This document shows, piece after piece, positions 50,771 to 58,726 of a stretch of 64,000 nucleotides of DNA. A program made the translations under genes and the position numbers. The notes beneath the pieces are model-generated. The model was not told the DNA's origin. It worked only from the letters and a program-made list of their open reading frames with translations, and ran no database searches. The stretch is from Duganella sp. BJB480 (GTDB lineage Bacteria; Pseudomonadota; Gammaproteobacteria; Burkholderiales; Burkholderiaceae_D). Numbering within the stretch: position 1 is the first letter of the stretch; the number at the start of each line of letters is the position of its first letter. The DNA lies in assembly GCA_003416985.1 (NCBI GenBank), contig QVIN01000007.1, forward strand, positions 1 to 64,000, written 5' to 3'.

Positions 50771-51379
50771 ATGGTAAATCCCAATCGCGGCAGCGGCGGC
50801 GTGGGCTTCAGCTCCACCGAATTCGAGCAAGAGTACGAACGTCCTTCCAAATCCGAACTCAAGCGCCAGTCCGACGCCCTGCAGAAAATGGGCGAGACCC
50901 TGGTCGAATCGCCGCGCGACCGCGTCAAGCGCGTGCCCATGCCCGAGGACGTGCGCGACGCCATCCTCGAGTGCCAGCAGATCACCAACCATGAAGGCCG
51001 GCGCCGCGCGCTGCAATTCGTCGGCAAGAAGATGCGCACGCTCGACGAGACCGAAGTGGCCGTGATCCAGCAAGCCATCGACGCCTGGAAAGGCGCCTCC
51101 AAGTCCGAGACCGCGGCCATGCACGCGCTGGAGCGCCGCCGCGACAAGCTGCTCACCGACGACAAGGCGCTCACCACGCTGCTGGCGGAAAACCCGGAAC
51201 TGGACGTGCAGCACCTGCGCACCCTGATCCGCAACGCCCGCAAGGAACAGGCCGAGAACAAGCCGCCCAAGGCCTACCGCGAGATCTTCCAGATCCTCAA
51301 GCAGATCGAGGCTGGCAAGGGCAAGGCCAAGCCGGCCGACGCCGACGACGAAGAAGACAGCGAGTCCGATGACGAGTAA
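50771..51379 (+). CDS. darP: Ribosome biogenesis factor DarP (YjgA)
   Basis: A 202-residue cytosolic factor that assists late 50S assembly. The family pattern is clear: RPSKSELKRQSDALQKMGET, PMPEDVRDAILECQQITNHE, GRRRALQFVGKKMRTLDETE and HLRTLIRNARKEQAENKPPK AYREIF. The C-terminal tail is very acidic (ADADDEEDSESDDE). The start follows CAGAAAGTTAATATT. Stop overlaps the mog start by 11 bases. First gene of a three-gene run with mog and a carboxylesterase. Confidence 0.95.
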   Translation: MVNPNRGSGGVGFSSTEFEQEYERPSKSELKRQSDALQKMGETLVESPRDRVKRVPMPEDVRDAILECQQITNHEGRRRALQFVGKKMRTLDETEVAVIQQAIDAWKGASKSETAAMHALERRRDKLLTDDKALTTLLAENPELDVQHLRTLIRNARKEQAENKPPKAYREIFQILKQIEAGKGKAKPADADDEEDSESDDE

Positions 51380-51977
51380 CACCGACACCCTGGTCATCGG
51401 CCTGGTGTCGGTGTCCGACCGCGCCAGCGGCGGCGTCTACCAGGACCTCGGCCTGCCCGCGCTGCAAGACTGGCTAGCGCGCGCGCTCACCACTCCCTAC
51501 CGTGTTGAAACCCGATTGATCGCCGACGAGCGCGCGCAGATCGAGGCCACGCTGACCGAACTGGTCGACGTGGCCCGCTGCCACCTGGTGCTGACCACCG
51601 GCGGCACCGGCCCGGCGCGGCGCGACGTCACGCCCGAGGCCACGCTGGCTATCGGCACCAAGGAGATGCCGGGCTTCGGCGAGCAGATGCGCCAGATCAG
51701 CCTGCATTTCGTGCCGACCGCCATCCTGTCGCGCCAGACCGCGGTGATCCGCGAAACCGCCGACCACGCCGCGCTGGTGCTGAACCTGCCGGGCCAGCCC
51801 AAGGCCATCGCCGAAACGCTGGGCGGCCTGAAGGACGCGGCCGGCGCCACGCTGGTGGGCGGCATCTTCGCCGCCGTGCCCTACTGCGTCGACCTGATCG
51901 GCGGCCCCTACATGGAAACCGACCCGGCCGTGTGCAAGGCCTTCCGGCCCAAATCCGCGCAACGCCCCCAACCCTGA
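51369..51977 (+). CDS. mog: Molybdopterin adenylyltransferase
   Basis: A 202-residue enzyme that adenylates molybdopterin before molybdenum insertion during cofactor synthesis. MoCF/MoaB-Mog marks are TLVIGLVSVSDRASGGVYQD at the N terminus, HLVLTTGGTGPARRDVTPEA (the GGTG and D-x-T-P motif of the active site) and LVLNLPGQPKAIAETLGGLK. Lengths and motifs match Mog rather than MoaB (IGTKEMPGFGEQMR). It overlaps darP by 11 bases and is followed after 8 nt by the esterase gene. Confidence 0.95.
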   Translation: MTSNTDTLVIGLVSVSDRASGGVYQDLGLPALQDWLARALTTPYRVETRLIADERAQIEATLTELVDVARCHLVLTTGGTGPARRDVTPEATLAIGTKEMPGFGEQMRQISLHFVPTAILSRQTAVIRETADHAALVLNLPGQPKAIAETLGGLKDAAGATLVGGIFAAVPYCVDLIGGPYMETDPAVCKAFRPKSAQRPQP

Positions 51978-51985
51978 GGACGCCC

Positions 51986-52654
51986 ATGAGCACCCTGCTG
52001 CAAACCATCGAAAAAGAAACCGGCGCCAACCCGAGCGTGGCCATCATCTGGATGCACGGCCTGGGCGCGGACGCCAACGACTTCGTGCCCATGCTGCACG
52101 AGCTGGACCTGCGCGGCCTGCCGCCGATCCGCTTCGTCTTCCCCAACGCCGACACCATGCCGGTGACCATCAACAACGGCTACGTGATGCGGGCCTGGTA
52201 CGACATCGTCGCCAGCGACCTGGGCCGCCAGGAAGACGAAGCCGGCCTACGCGCGTCGCAAGCCAAGGTGGAGGCGCTGATCGAGCGGGAGAAGGCGCGC
52301 GGCATTCCGGCCGAGCGCATCATCCTGGCCGGCTTCTCGCAGGGCTGCGCGATGACGCTGCAGACCGGCATGCGGCTGCAGGAAAAGCTGGCCGGCATGA
52401 TGTGCTTGTCGGGCTACGTGCCGATCGCCGCCAAAGCCGCCGCCGAGCACACGCAGGCCAGCCTGTCCACGCCGATCTTCATGGTGCACGGCCGCATGGA
52501 CCCGGTGATCCCGGTGGCCCGCGCCGAACAGTCGCGCGACCTGCTCAAGCAGCTCGGCTACAGCGTCGAATGGCACGACTACGCGATGCAACACTCGCTG
52601 TGCCAGGAAGAAGTGGACCACATCAGCGCCTGGCTGAAAAAGGTTTTGGCCTAA
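51986..52654 (+). CDS. Carboxylesterase/phospholipase (EstB/YpfH type alpha/beta hydrolase)
   Basis: A 222-residue cytosolic hydrolase of the carboxylesterase/acyl-protein-thioesterase family. Oxyanion strand IIWMHGLGADANDFVPMLHE, nucleophile elbow IILAGFSQGCAMTLQTGMRL (G-F-S-Q-G), acid in PIFMVHGRMDPVIPVARAEQ, and His in YAMQHSLCQEEVDHISAWLK. Start 51986 has CTGAGGACGCCC before ATG. Likely substrates are short-chain esters. It is 8 nt after mog, so part of the darP-mog transcript. Its TAA stop overlaps the TAG stop of the convergent serine hydrolase by four bases. Confidence 0.94.
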   Translation: MSTLLQTIEKETGANPSVAIIWMHGLGADANDFVPMLHELDLRGLPPIRFVFPNADTMPVTINNGYVMRAWYDIVASDLGRQEDEAGLRASQAKVEALIEREKARGIPAERIILAGFSQGCAMTLQTGMRLQEKLAGMMCLSGYVPIAAKAAAEHTQASLSTPIFMVHGRMDPVIPVARAEQSRDLLKQLGYSVEWHDYAMQHSLCQEEVDHISAWLKKVLA

Positions 52655-53652
52655 GCCAGCGCCGCCGCCACCAGCGGCTCCAGTTCCGGCTGCGCGCGGT
52701 CGGAATTGGCCAGCTGGATCACCGACATGCGCAGCTGCGGCAGGCGCACGATCAGCGTATTGAAGCCCCACAGGCAACCGCCATGGAACACCACGTCGTG
52801 CTCCTGGCGCCGCACCCACTCCAGACCAAAGCGGTAATCCGGCACCGTGCCGTCGGCCAGCGGCGATGGCTGCAGCATCGCGTGCAGCAAGCTATCCGGA
52901 TCGGCCCACTGCCGGTGCCACGCGCGTTCCCACAGCACCAGCTCCCGCGTGCTGGCGTACATGCCGCCGTCGCCCACCGTATTGGCATTGCCCAGATGCT
53001 GGCGGTAGCCGCCCGGCCGCGCCGCATCGGCCTCGTAGCTGCACACACGATGCGGCAGCACGTTCTGGCGGTCGTCGTCGAAGCCCATGCGCGTGATCCC
53101 CAGCGGCTGCAGCAGCGTCTCGCGCAGATAGCGCGCGGCCGGCACGCCGCTCAGGCGCTCGACCAGCGCCGCCAGCAGGATGTAATTGCTGTTGCTGTAG
53201 CGATGCCCGGCGCCGCCATCGACCGTGTCCATGCGCGCGATGACGCGCAGGATGTCGGCGTTGTTGAAGTAGTCCGCCTCGTGCCTGCCCGGCTGGCAGC
53301 GCAAGAACTGGAAGTAGTCCGGGATCCCGCTGCTGTGATTGAGCAGGCTGCGCAAGGCGAACGGCTGCTCGAAGCCGGCCAGCTCCGGCAACAGCGCACA
53401 CACATCATCATCCAGCCCGACCTTCCCGGCGCGCACCAGCGCCAGCACGGCCGCCGCCGTGAACTGCTTGGACTCCGACGCCAGGTAATACGCCGACCGC
53501 GCCGACAACGGCACCTCCAGCTCCAGCGACGCCAGGCCATGATGCAGCTCGAACGCCACCTCGCCATCGCGCACCACCAGCGCGCTGAAGCCCGGCCCGT
53601 CGGCGGGCAGCGCCGCTTGCAGGCGCAAAAAATATGCTCTCAGTTGATCCAT
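52651..53652 (-). CDS. Serine hydrolase of the beta-lactamase/penicillin-binding (class C-like) family
   Basis: A 333-residue beta-lactamase-fold hydrolase. The S-x-x-K nucleophile motif is Ser59-Glu-Ser-Lys62 in YYLASESKQFTAAAVLALVR, and the Y-x-N motif is Tyr152-Ser-Asn154 in GHRYSNSNYILLAALVERLS. A later HGG (VVFHGGCLWGFN) replaces the K-T-G triad, as in class C/esterase relatives. No signal peptide is visible from the start at 53652, so it is probably cytosolic; a longer reading upstream overlaps the CMD-like gene. Likely an esterase or D-aminopeptidase-type enzyme rather than a resistance beta-lactamase. Confidence 0.86.
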   Translation of the reverse strand: MDQLRAYFLRLQAALPADGPGFSALVVRDGEVAFELHHGLASLELEVPLSARSAYYLASESKQFTAAAVLALVRAGKVGLDDDVCALLPELAGFEQPFALRSLLNHSSGIPDYFQFLRCQPGRHEADYFNNADILRVIARMDTVDGGAGHRYSNSNYILLAALVERLSGVPAARYLRETLLQPLGITRMGFDDDRQNVLPHRVCSYEADAARPGGYRQHLGNANTVGDGGMYASTRELVLWERAWHRQWADPDSLLHAMLQPSPLADGTVPDYRFGLEWVRRQEHDVVFHGGCLWGFNTLIVRLPQLRMSVIQLANSDRAQPELEPLVAAALA

Positions 53653-53669
53653 CACTATCGCTTTGCTCG

Positions 53670-54224
53670 TCAATCCGGCAGCGGCGTGGCGGCGGACGCC
53701 GGCACCGGCGTCTGCGCCGCGTTCATCACCATCGCCAGGAAGGTGTAGTAGCCGTTGATGCCCATCAGGTCCACCACCCCGTGCTCGCCGAAGGCCGCCA
53801 GCGCCGCCGCGTAGGTTTCGTCGTCGACCCGCTGCCGCTGGTGCAGCTGGATGCAGAAGTCGTGCACCAGCGCCTCGTCGGCCGCCATGCCCTCCGGCCG
53901 CCGCCGCGCCGCCACCGCCGCCACCACCTCGTCGGCGATGCCGTACTGGCGCGCGATCGGCTCGTGGATCGCCCACTCCACCTGCTGGCTCCACTGCCGC
54001 GCCGTCACCAGGATCGCCAGCTCCGTCAGCCGCGTGCCGATCGCGCTGCGGTAGCGCAGGTACTCGCCCATGCGCTGCGCCGCCGCCATCAGCTCCGGGC
54101 TGCGGATCAAGGGCACGAAGGGCCCGTACAAGGCTCCCCTCGGCCCGTCGATCACGGCCTGCGCCGCCACCTGCTGGGCGGCGCTCATGTCGGCAAACGG
54201 TATGGGTCCCAAACGATCATCCAT
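53670..54224 (-). CDS. Carboxymuconolactone decarboxylase (CMD)-like protein
   Basis: A 184-residue helical protein of the CMD/AhpD superfamily. Typical stretches are ALYGPFVPLIRSPELMAAAQ, SAIGTRLTELAILVTARQWS and QQVEWAIHEPIARQYGIADE, where the E-W-x-x-H motif replaces the redox C-x-x-C of AhpD. This points to a decarboxylase-like or structural role rather than peroxidase activity. Start 54224 has AAGGATGCCTGCC upstream; other in-frame ATGs exist at 54233 and 54290. It lies 17 nt upstream of the serine hydrolase on the same strand, so the two are probably co-transcribed. Confidence 0.86.
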   Translation of the reverse strand: MDDRLGPIPFADMSAAQQVAAQAVIDGPRGALYGPFVPLIRSPELMAAAQRMGEYLRYRSAIGTRLTELAILVTARQWSQQVEWAIHEPIARQYGIADEVVAAVAARRRPEGMAADEALVHDFCIQLHQRQRVDDETYAAALAAFGEHGVVDLMGINGYYTFLAMVMNAAQTPVPASAATPLPD

Positions 54225-54331
54225 GGCAGGCATCCTTAAACAATATTCGCTCATGGTGCGGCATAGATCAACAGAATACAAGCCGATCAAGGCTATCGTC
54301 TGCTCTTCGTCACCCCGATTGAAAGGTCGTC

Positions 54332-55663
54332 ATGAGCCACATCATCCACCGCAACCTGCGCCGCACGCCGCCGCTGGCCGTCAGCGCCTCCGGCCTGACT
54401 GTCCGCGACAGCCAGGGCCGCAGCTATCTCGATGCCAGCGGCGGCGCCGCCGTCTCCTCGCTGGGCCACGCCCATCCCGACGTGCTGGCCGCCATGCACG
54501 CGCAGATCGACCGCAACGCCTACGCCCACACGGCCTTCTTCACCTGCGACGCCGCCGAGGAACTGGCCACCCGCCTGGCCAACGACGCCCCCGGCGACCT
54601 CGATCACGTCTACCTGGTCTCGGGCGGTTCGGAGGCGATGGAGACCGCCCTCAAGCTGGCGCGCCAGTACTGGCTCGAAGCCGGCCAGCCCGATCGCAGT
54701 GTGTTCATCGGCCTCCGCCAGAGCTACCACGGCAACACGCTGGGCGCGCTGGCCATCGGCGGCAACGAGTGGCGCCGCCGTCCGTTCGAGCCGCTGCTGA
54801 TGGAGGTGCCGCGCGTCTCGCCCTGCAATGAGTACCGCGGCCGCGCCGACGGCCAGAGCACCGAAGACTACACCGCCGCCCTGCTGGCCGAGCTGGAGAC
54901 GACCATCCTGGAGCAAGGCCCGCAGCACATCATCGGCTTCGTCGCCGAGACCGTGGTCGGCGCCACCGGCGGCGCGGTGCCGCCCACGCCCGGCTACTTC
55001 AAGGGCGTGCGCAAGCTGTGCGACCAGTACGGCATTTTGCTGATCCTCGATGAAGTCATGTGCGGCATGGGCCGCACCGGCACGCTGTACGCGTTCGAAC
55101 AGGACGGCGTGGTGCCGGACCTGGTGGTGCTGGGCAAAGGCCTGGGCGCCGGCTACCAGCCGATCGGCGCGGTGCTGGCGCGCGAGCACATCGTGCGCCA
55201 GCTGCGCGACGGCAGCGGCGCTTTCCTGCACGGCCACACCTACATGGGCCATCCGGTGGCGGCGGCGGCCGCGCTGGCGGTGCAGAAGGTGATACAGAGG
55301 GATTGCCTGCTGGGCGCCGTCACGGTGCGCGGCGCGGCCTTCCGCCGCATGCTGCGCGACGCTTTCGGCGGCCATCCGCACGTGGGCGACATCCGCGGGC
55401 GCGGCATGCTGCTGGCGCTGGAGCTGGTGCGCGACCGCGATAGCAAGCAGCCCTTCGATCCGGCCTGCCAGCTGCACGCGGCGGTGAAGGAGCAGGCCAT
55501 GTCGCGCGGCCTGATGGTCTATCCGATGGGCGGCACCATCGATGGCCGGAACGGCGACCATATCCTGCTGGCGCCGCCGTTCATCGCCACCGAGGCCGAA
55601 CTGGCGGAGATCACCAGCCGCCTGGCCGACGCGCTGACCAGCGCGCTGACCAGCGCGACGTGA
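54332..55663 (+). CDS. Class III PLP-dependent aminotransferase
   Basis: A 443-residue aminotransferase. Family marks: GAAVSSLGHAHPDVLAAMHA, YLVSGGSEAMETALKLARQY (PLP phosphate), ESYHGNT-like LRQSYHGNTLGALAIGGNEW, ILLILDEVMCGMGRTGTLYA (Asp contacting the pyridine) and VVLGKGLGAGYQPIGAVLAR, where the Lys of GKGLG carries PLP. Omega-amino acid or amine transaminase activity is likely; the amino donor cannot be told from sequence. It starts about 100 bp from the divergent CMD-like gene. Its stop abuts the stop of the convergent FAH-family gene without a gap. Confidence 0.92.
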   Translation: MSHIIHRNLRRTPPLAVSASGLTVRDSQGRSYLDASGGAAVSSLGHAHPDVLAAMHAQIDRNAYAHTAFFTCDAAEELATRLANDAPGDLDHVYLVSGGSEAMETALKLARQYWLEAGQPDRSVFIGLRQSYHGNTLGALAIGGNEWRRRPFEPLLMEVPRVSPCNEYRGRADGQSTEDYTAALLAELETTILEQGPQHIIGFVAETVVGATGGAVPPTPGYFKGVRKLCDQYGILLILDEVMCGMGRTGTLYAFEQDGVVPDLVVLGKGLGAGYQPIGAVLAREHIVRQLRDGSGAFLHGHTYMGHPVAAAAALAVQKVIQRDCLLGAVTVRGAAFRRMLRDAFGGHPHVGDIRGRGMLLALELVRDRDSKQPFDPACQLHAAVKEQAMSRGLMVYPMGGTIDGRNGDHILLAPPFIATEAELAEITSRLADALTSALTSAT

Positions 55664-56518
55664 TTACTTCGGCGCGGTCCAGGCGACGACGTCCTGCTGC
55701 TGCTCGCCCAATCCGGCGATGCCCAGCCGCAGGACGTCGCCCTTCTTGAGGAAACGCTGCGGCTTGCGGCCCTGGCCCACGCCCGGCGGCGTGCCGGTGG
55801 CGATCACGTCGCCCGGCTCCAGCGTCATGAACTTCGACAGATAGCTGACGATCTGCGCCACCGAGAAGATCATGGTGTCGGTGCAGCCGGTTTGCATGCG
55901 CTTGCCGTTCAGCTCCAGGTACAGGTCCAGCTTCTGCACGTCGTAGATGTCCTCCGGCGTCACCAGCCACGGGCCGACCGGGCCGAAGGTGTCGCAGCCC
56001 TTGCCCTTGTCCCACTGCGGGCCGCGCTCCAGCTGGAACGAGCGCTCCGACACGTCGTTGACCACGCAATAGCCGGCCACGTATTTGAGCGCGTCCTCCT
56101 CGCTGACGTACTGCGCGCGCGTGCCGATCACCACGCCCAGCTCCACTTCCCAGTCGGTCTTCTTCGAGCCTTGCGGCAGCATGACGGGATCGTCCGGGCC
56201 GGACAGGCAGGAGATCGCCTTCATGAAGACGATGGGCTCCTTCGGAATCGGCATGCCCGATTCGGCCGCGTGGTCCGAGTAATTGAGGCCGATGCCGATG
56301 AATTTGCCGACGCGCGCGACCGGCACGCCGTAGCGCGGATTGCCGCGCACCAGCGGCAGCGAGGCGTGCGGGATCTTTTCCAGCTTGCGCAGCGCCTTGG
56401 GCGCCAGCTGCGCCGCGTCGATGTCGGCGATCACGCCGGACAGGTCGCGCAGCTTGCCTTCGTCATCGATCAGGCCTGGTTTCTCTTTGCCGGGACGGCC
56501 GTAACGAACGAGTCTCAT
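55664..56518 (-). CDS. Fumarylacetoacetate hydrolase (FAH)-family protein
   Basis: A 284-residue metal-dependent C-C bond hydrolase or lyase. N terminus MRLVRYGRPGKEKPGLIDDE is typical of the ureidoglycolate-lyase-like subgroup. Core motifs: GKFIGIGLNYSDHAAESGMP, DWEVELGVVIGTRAQYVSEE (the two Glu metal ligands), VNDVSERSFQ (Asp ligand), and VATGTPPGV-like DVIATGTPPGVGQGRKPQRF. Possible substrates are acylpyruvates, oxaloacetate or 2-keto-3-deoxy sugar acids. It lies 41 nt downstream of the prolyl-hydroxylase-like gene on the same strand and could be the tail of that operon. Confidence 0.9.
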   Translation of the reverse strand: MRLVRYGRPGKEKPGLIDDEGKLRDLSGVIADIDAAQLAPKALRKLEKIPHASLPLVRGNPRYGVPVARVGKFIGIGLNYSDHAAESGMPIPKEPIVFMKAISCLSGPDDPVMLPQGSKKTDWEVELGVVIGTRAQYVSEEDALKYVAGYCVVNDVSERSFQLERGPQWDKGKGCDTFGPVGPWLVTPEDIYDVQKLDLYLELNGKRMQTGCTDTMIFSVAQIVSYLSKFMTLEPGDVIATGTPPGVGQGRKPQRFLKKGDVLRLGIAGLGEQQQDVVAWTAPK

Positions 56519-56559
56519 GGGGTTCCTAGGTTAAAAGCGGTGGGACGATGCCCGCCATT

Positions 56560-57435
56560 CTAACCGTAGCGCCCTTGCCTGAGCCATTTGTTGGCGATGA
56601 TCTTGGTGCCGCTGACCACCGGCGCGCCGCCGTGCAAGGTCTGCTTGTCCGGTTGATGATTGACGTCGGTGTTGAGGAACCACAGCGCGCTGCCCTTCTT
56701 CGGATACACCTCCAGCCCCAGGCCGGGGAACACCGTGCCGCCGCCCTGCTCCACGTCGCTCAGGTACAGGATGAAGGTGGCCAGCCGCTGGCCGCCGCGC
56801 GCCAGGTGGCTGCGATGGCCGCTGCTGTCCGGGTCCAGCCAGTCGTAGTGCGGACGATACTCCTGCGTCACGCCGTACTTCTGCAGCTGGAACGGCTCGC
56901 CGCATTCGGCCGGCCAATGCGCCAGCTCCGCCAGGCGCTGCTCGATGCGCTCGGCCACCTCGGCCTCGCCGCGCTGGATGAAGGCCATCTCGCTGGTGCG
57001 GCCCTCGTGCACCACGCTGGCGCCGTCGGCCTCGCCGGTGACGGTGGAGCGGGTGTAGCGCGTGCCGCAATGGGCGACGATGGCGTCGCACTCCTCGTCG
57101 CTGAGCACATTCCCCAGCAGGATGATCTGCGGCTGCTTCAGCACGAACAACACTTCCACCATGCGGTCCTGCACCGCGATCAGGTTGCGTTCCAGGTCAA
57201 TGTAGGGCATCTGCTGCGGCGCCACGAACACGCTGGCCGCCGGCGCCTGCCCTTCGGCGGCGCGCAGCGCCAGCGCCTCGTCGATGGCGGCGCGCGCCAC
57301 CGCCATGCTGTGCTGGCCGGAGGCGGCCATGCTGTTGGCCATGTCCAGCGGATTGCAGGCGCGCGCCAGGTTTTCCATGATCCAGTCCCGCCACACGGCC
57401 GGCAGGGAGGCAAAGGGGGTGGGTGGAGAGGTCAT
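56560..57435 (-). CDS. 2-oxoglutarate/Fe(II) oxygenase, prolyl 4-hydroxylase-like
   Basis: A 291-residue protein with an N-terminal helical part (WIMENLARACNPLDMANSMA, about 1-75) and a C-terminal P4H-type oxygenase domain (about 95-290). Iron ligands: His and Asp in QEYRPHYDWLDPDSSGHRSH and the distal His in DKQTLHGGAPVVSGTKIIAN, where Lys of GTKIIANKW binds 2-oxoglutarate. RLATFILYLSDVEQGGGTVF is the central strand pair. Its ATG overlaps the stop of the MFS gene as ATGA, so it is translationally coupled to the KamA-MFS unit. Possible substrates are a free amino acid or a peptidyl proline. Confidence 0.92.
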   Translation of the reverse strand: MTSPPTPFASLPAVWRDWIMENLARACNPLDMANSMAASGQHSMAVARAAIDEALALRAAEGQAPAASVFVAPQQMPYIDLERNLIAVQDRMVEVLFVLKQPQIILLGNVLSDEECDAIVAHCGTRYTRSTVTGEADGASVVHEGRTSEMAFIQRGEAEVAERIEQRLAELAHWPAECGEPFQLQKYGVTQEYRPHYDWLDPDSSGHRSHLARGGQRLATFILYLSDVEQGGGTVFPGLGLEVYPKKGSALWFLNTDVNHQPDKQTLHGGAPVVSGTKIIANKWLRQGRYG

Positions 57436-58718
57436 CGTGTGATCGGTGGGCTGGTTGCCGGATTACCGGATGGATGATCGATTCTACCGGATTGCGCCGC
57501 CGCCCCCCAGCGCCGCCGCGCGAATAGCAACAGTCCCCGCAACTGCAGCAGCACCAGCACCCCGAACGCCACCTGGTAGGCCTGCGCCGGATAGTGCTGC
57601 AGGGCGTCGGGCCGCCAGCAGCCCAGCACCAGCCCGAAGCCGGCCTGCATCGCGAACGCGCCCAGGAAGATCAGCAGGTTCAGGCAAGTGGCGCCGCGCC
57701 CCGTCAGCGACGGCGGCAGGCTTTGCGCGACGATGGCGTACTCGATGCCGGTCACCGTGCCCACCAGCGTGAACACCACCGACAGCAGCTGGAAGCTGGG
57801 CGCCCAGTTCAGCACAAAGCCCAGCTGCACCGTGATGAACAGCACCACGCCGGCAGCCGCCACGCTGATCGGCGCCACGCCGCGCCGCCCGGCCCACTCG
57901 GTGATCATGCCGACCGCGATGGCGCCGAAGATCACCGCCGCCATGCCCAGGTACAGCAGGTAGGTCACCGCCGCCTCGGAAAAGCCGGCGACGTCGCTCA
58001 GCCAGCGGCTGATCCACAGGCCCTGGATGCCGAAGAACACCATGTGCGGCACCATCACCAGCTGCGCCACCTCGCGGAAGGCCGGATGCTTGAACACCTC
58101 GCGCAGCACCGCCAGGCTGGCCGGCCGCGCCGCCGACGATGACGATGACGCGGGCGGCGTGGAGGGCGCCACCAGCCGTATCAGCAGCGCCAGGCAGGCC
58201 GCCGCAGCCGCCAGTCCGACGAACAGGCCGCGCCAGTCGGTGTAGTGCAGCGCCAGCCGCACCGGCAGCGTGGCCGACGCCGCGCCCAGGCCACCGGCCG
58301 CGATCAGGTAGCCCTGCACCGACGGCAGCCGCGCCGGCGTGACCCAGGTCGATACCGCCTTCACCGCCGACATGAAGCAGCCGCCCAGCCCCAGCCCGAT
58401 CAGCGCGCGCGCCACCAGCAGCTCGGCGAAATTATGGCCGCCCGAGAAGGCCAGCGCGCCCAGCGCCGCCAGCAGCAGCATCGGCGGCTGCACCCGCGCC
58501 GGGCCCCAGCGGTCCAGCGCCATGCCGACCGGCAGCTGCGCCAGCGCGAACGCCAGGAAGAAGGCGCTGGTCAGCAGGCCAAGCTGGCCGGGGGTCAGCG
58601 CCAGCGCCGCCATCAGCTGCGGCGCCAGCGTCGCGTTCACGGTGCGGATCAAACTCGATAAATAGTGGCCCAGCGCGAACGGCAGGAACACCAGCACGAA
58701 CACCGCGCGGCCGGACAT
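57432..58718 (-). CDS. Major facilitator superfamily transporter
   Basis: A 428-residue inner-membrane carrier with about 12 helices. The first repeat has GQLGLLTSAFFLAFALAQLP VGMALDRWGP (loop 2-3 motif G-x-x-x-D-R-W-G). Later segments are ALIGLGLGGCFMSAVKAVST and YLIAAGGLGAASATLPVRLA, with a hydrophilic central loop rich in Ser/Pro (residues about 190-210). The start MSGRAVFVLVFLPFALGHYL at 58718 is 8 nt after the aminomutase stop; the open frame continues far upstream but reads antisense-like sequence there. It may export or import the product or substrate of the neighbouring KamA-like enzyme. Specificity is unknown. Confidence 0.92.
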   Translation of the reverse strand: MSGRAVFVLVFLPFALGHYLSSLIRTVNATLAPQLMAALALTPGQLGLLTSAFFLAFALAQLPVGMALDRWGPARVQPPMLLLAALGALAFSGGHNFAELLVARALIGLGLGGCFMSAVKAVSTWVTPARLPSVQGYLIAAGGLGAASATLPVRLALHYTDWRGLFVGLAAAAACLALLIRLVAPSTPPASSSSSAARPASLAVLREVFKHPAFREVAQLVMVPHMVFFGIQGLWISRWLSDVAGFSEAAVTYLLYLGMAAVIFGAIAVGMITEWAGRRGVAPISVAAAGVVLFITVQLGFVLNWAPSFQLLSVVFTLVGTVTGIEYAIVAQSLPPSLTGRGATCLNLLIFLGAFAMQAGFGLVLGCWRPDALQHYPAQAYQVAFGVLVLLQLRGLLLFARRRWGAAAQSGRIDHPSGNPATSPPITR

Positions 58719-58726
58719 GGCGCCAC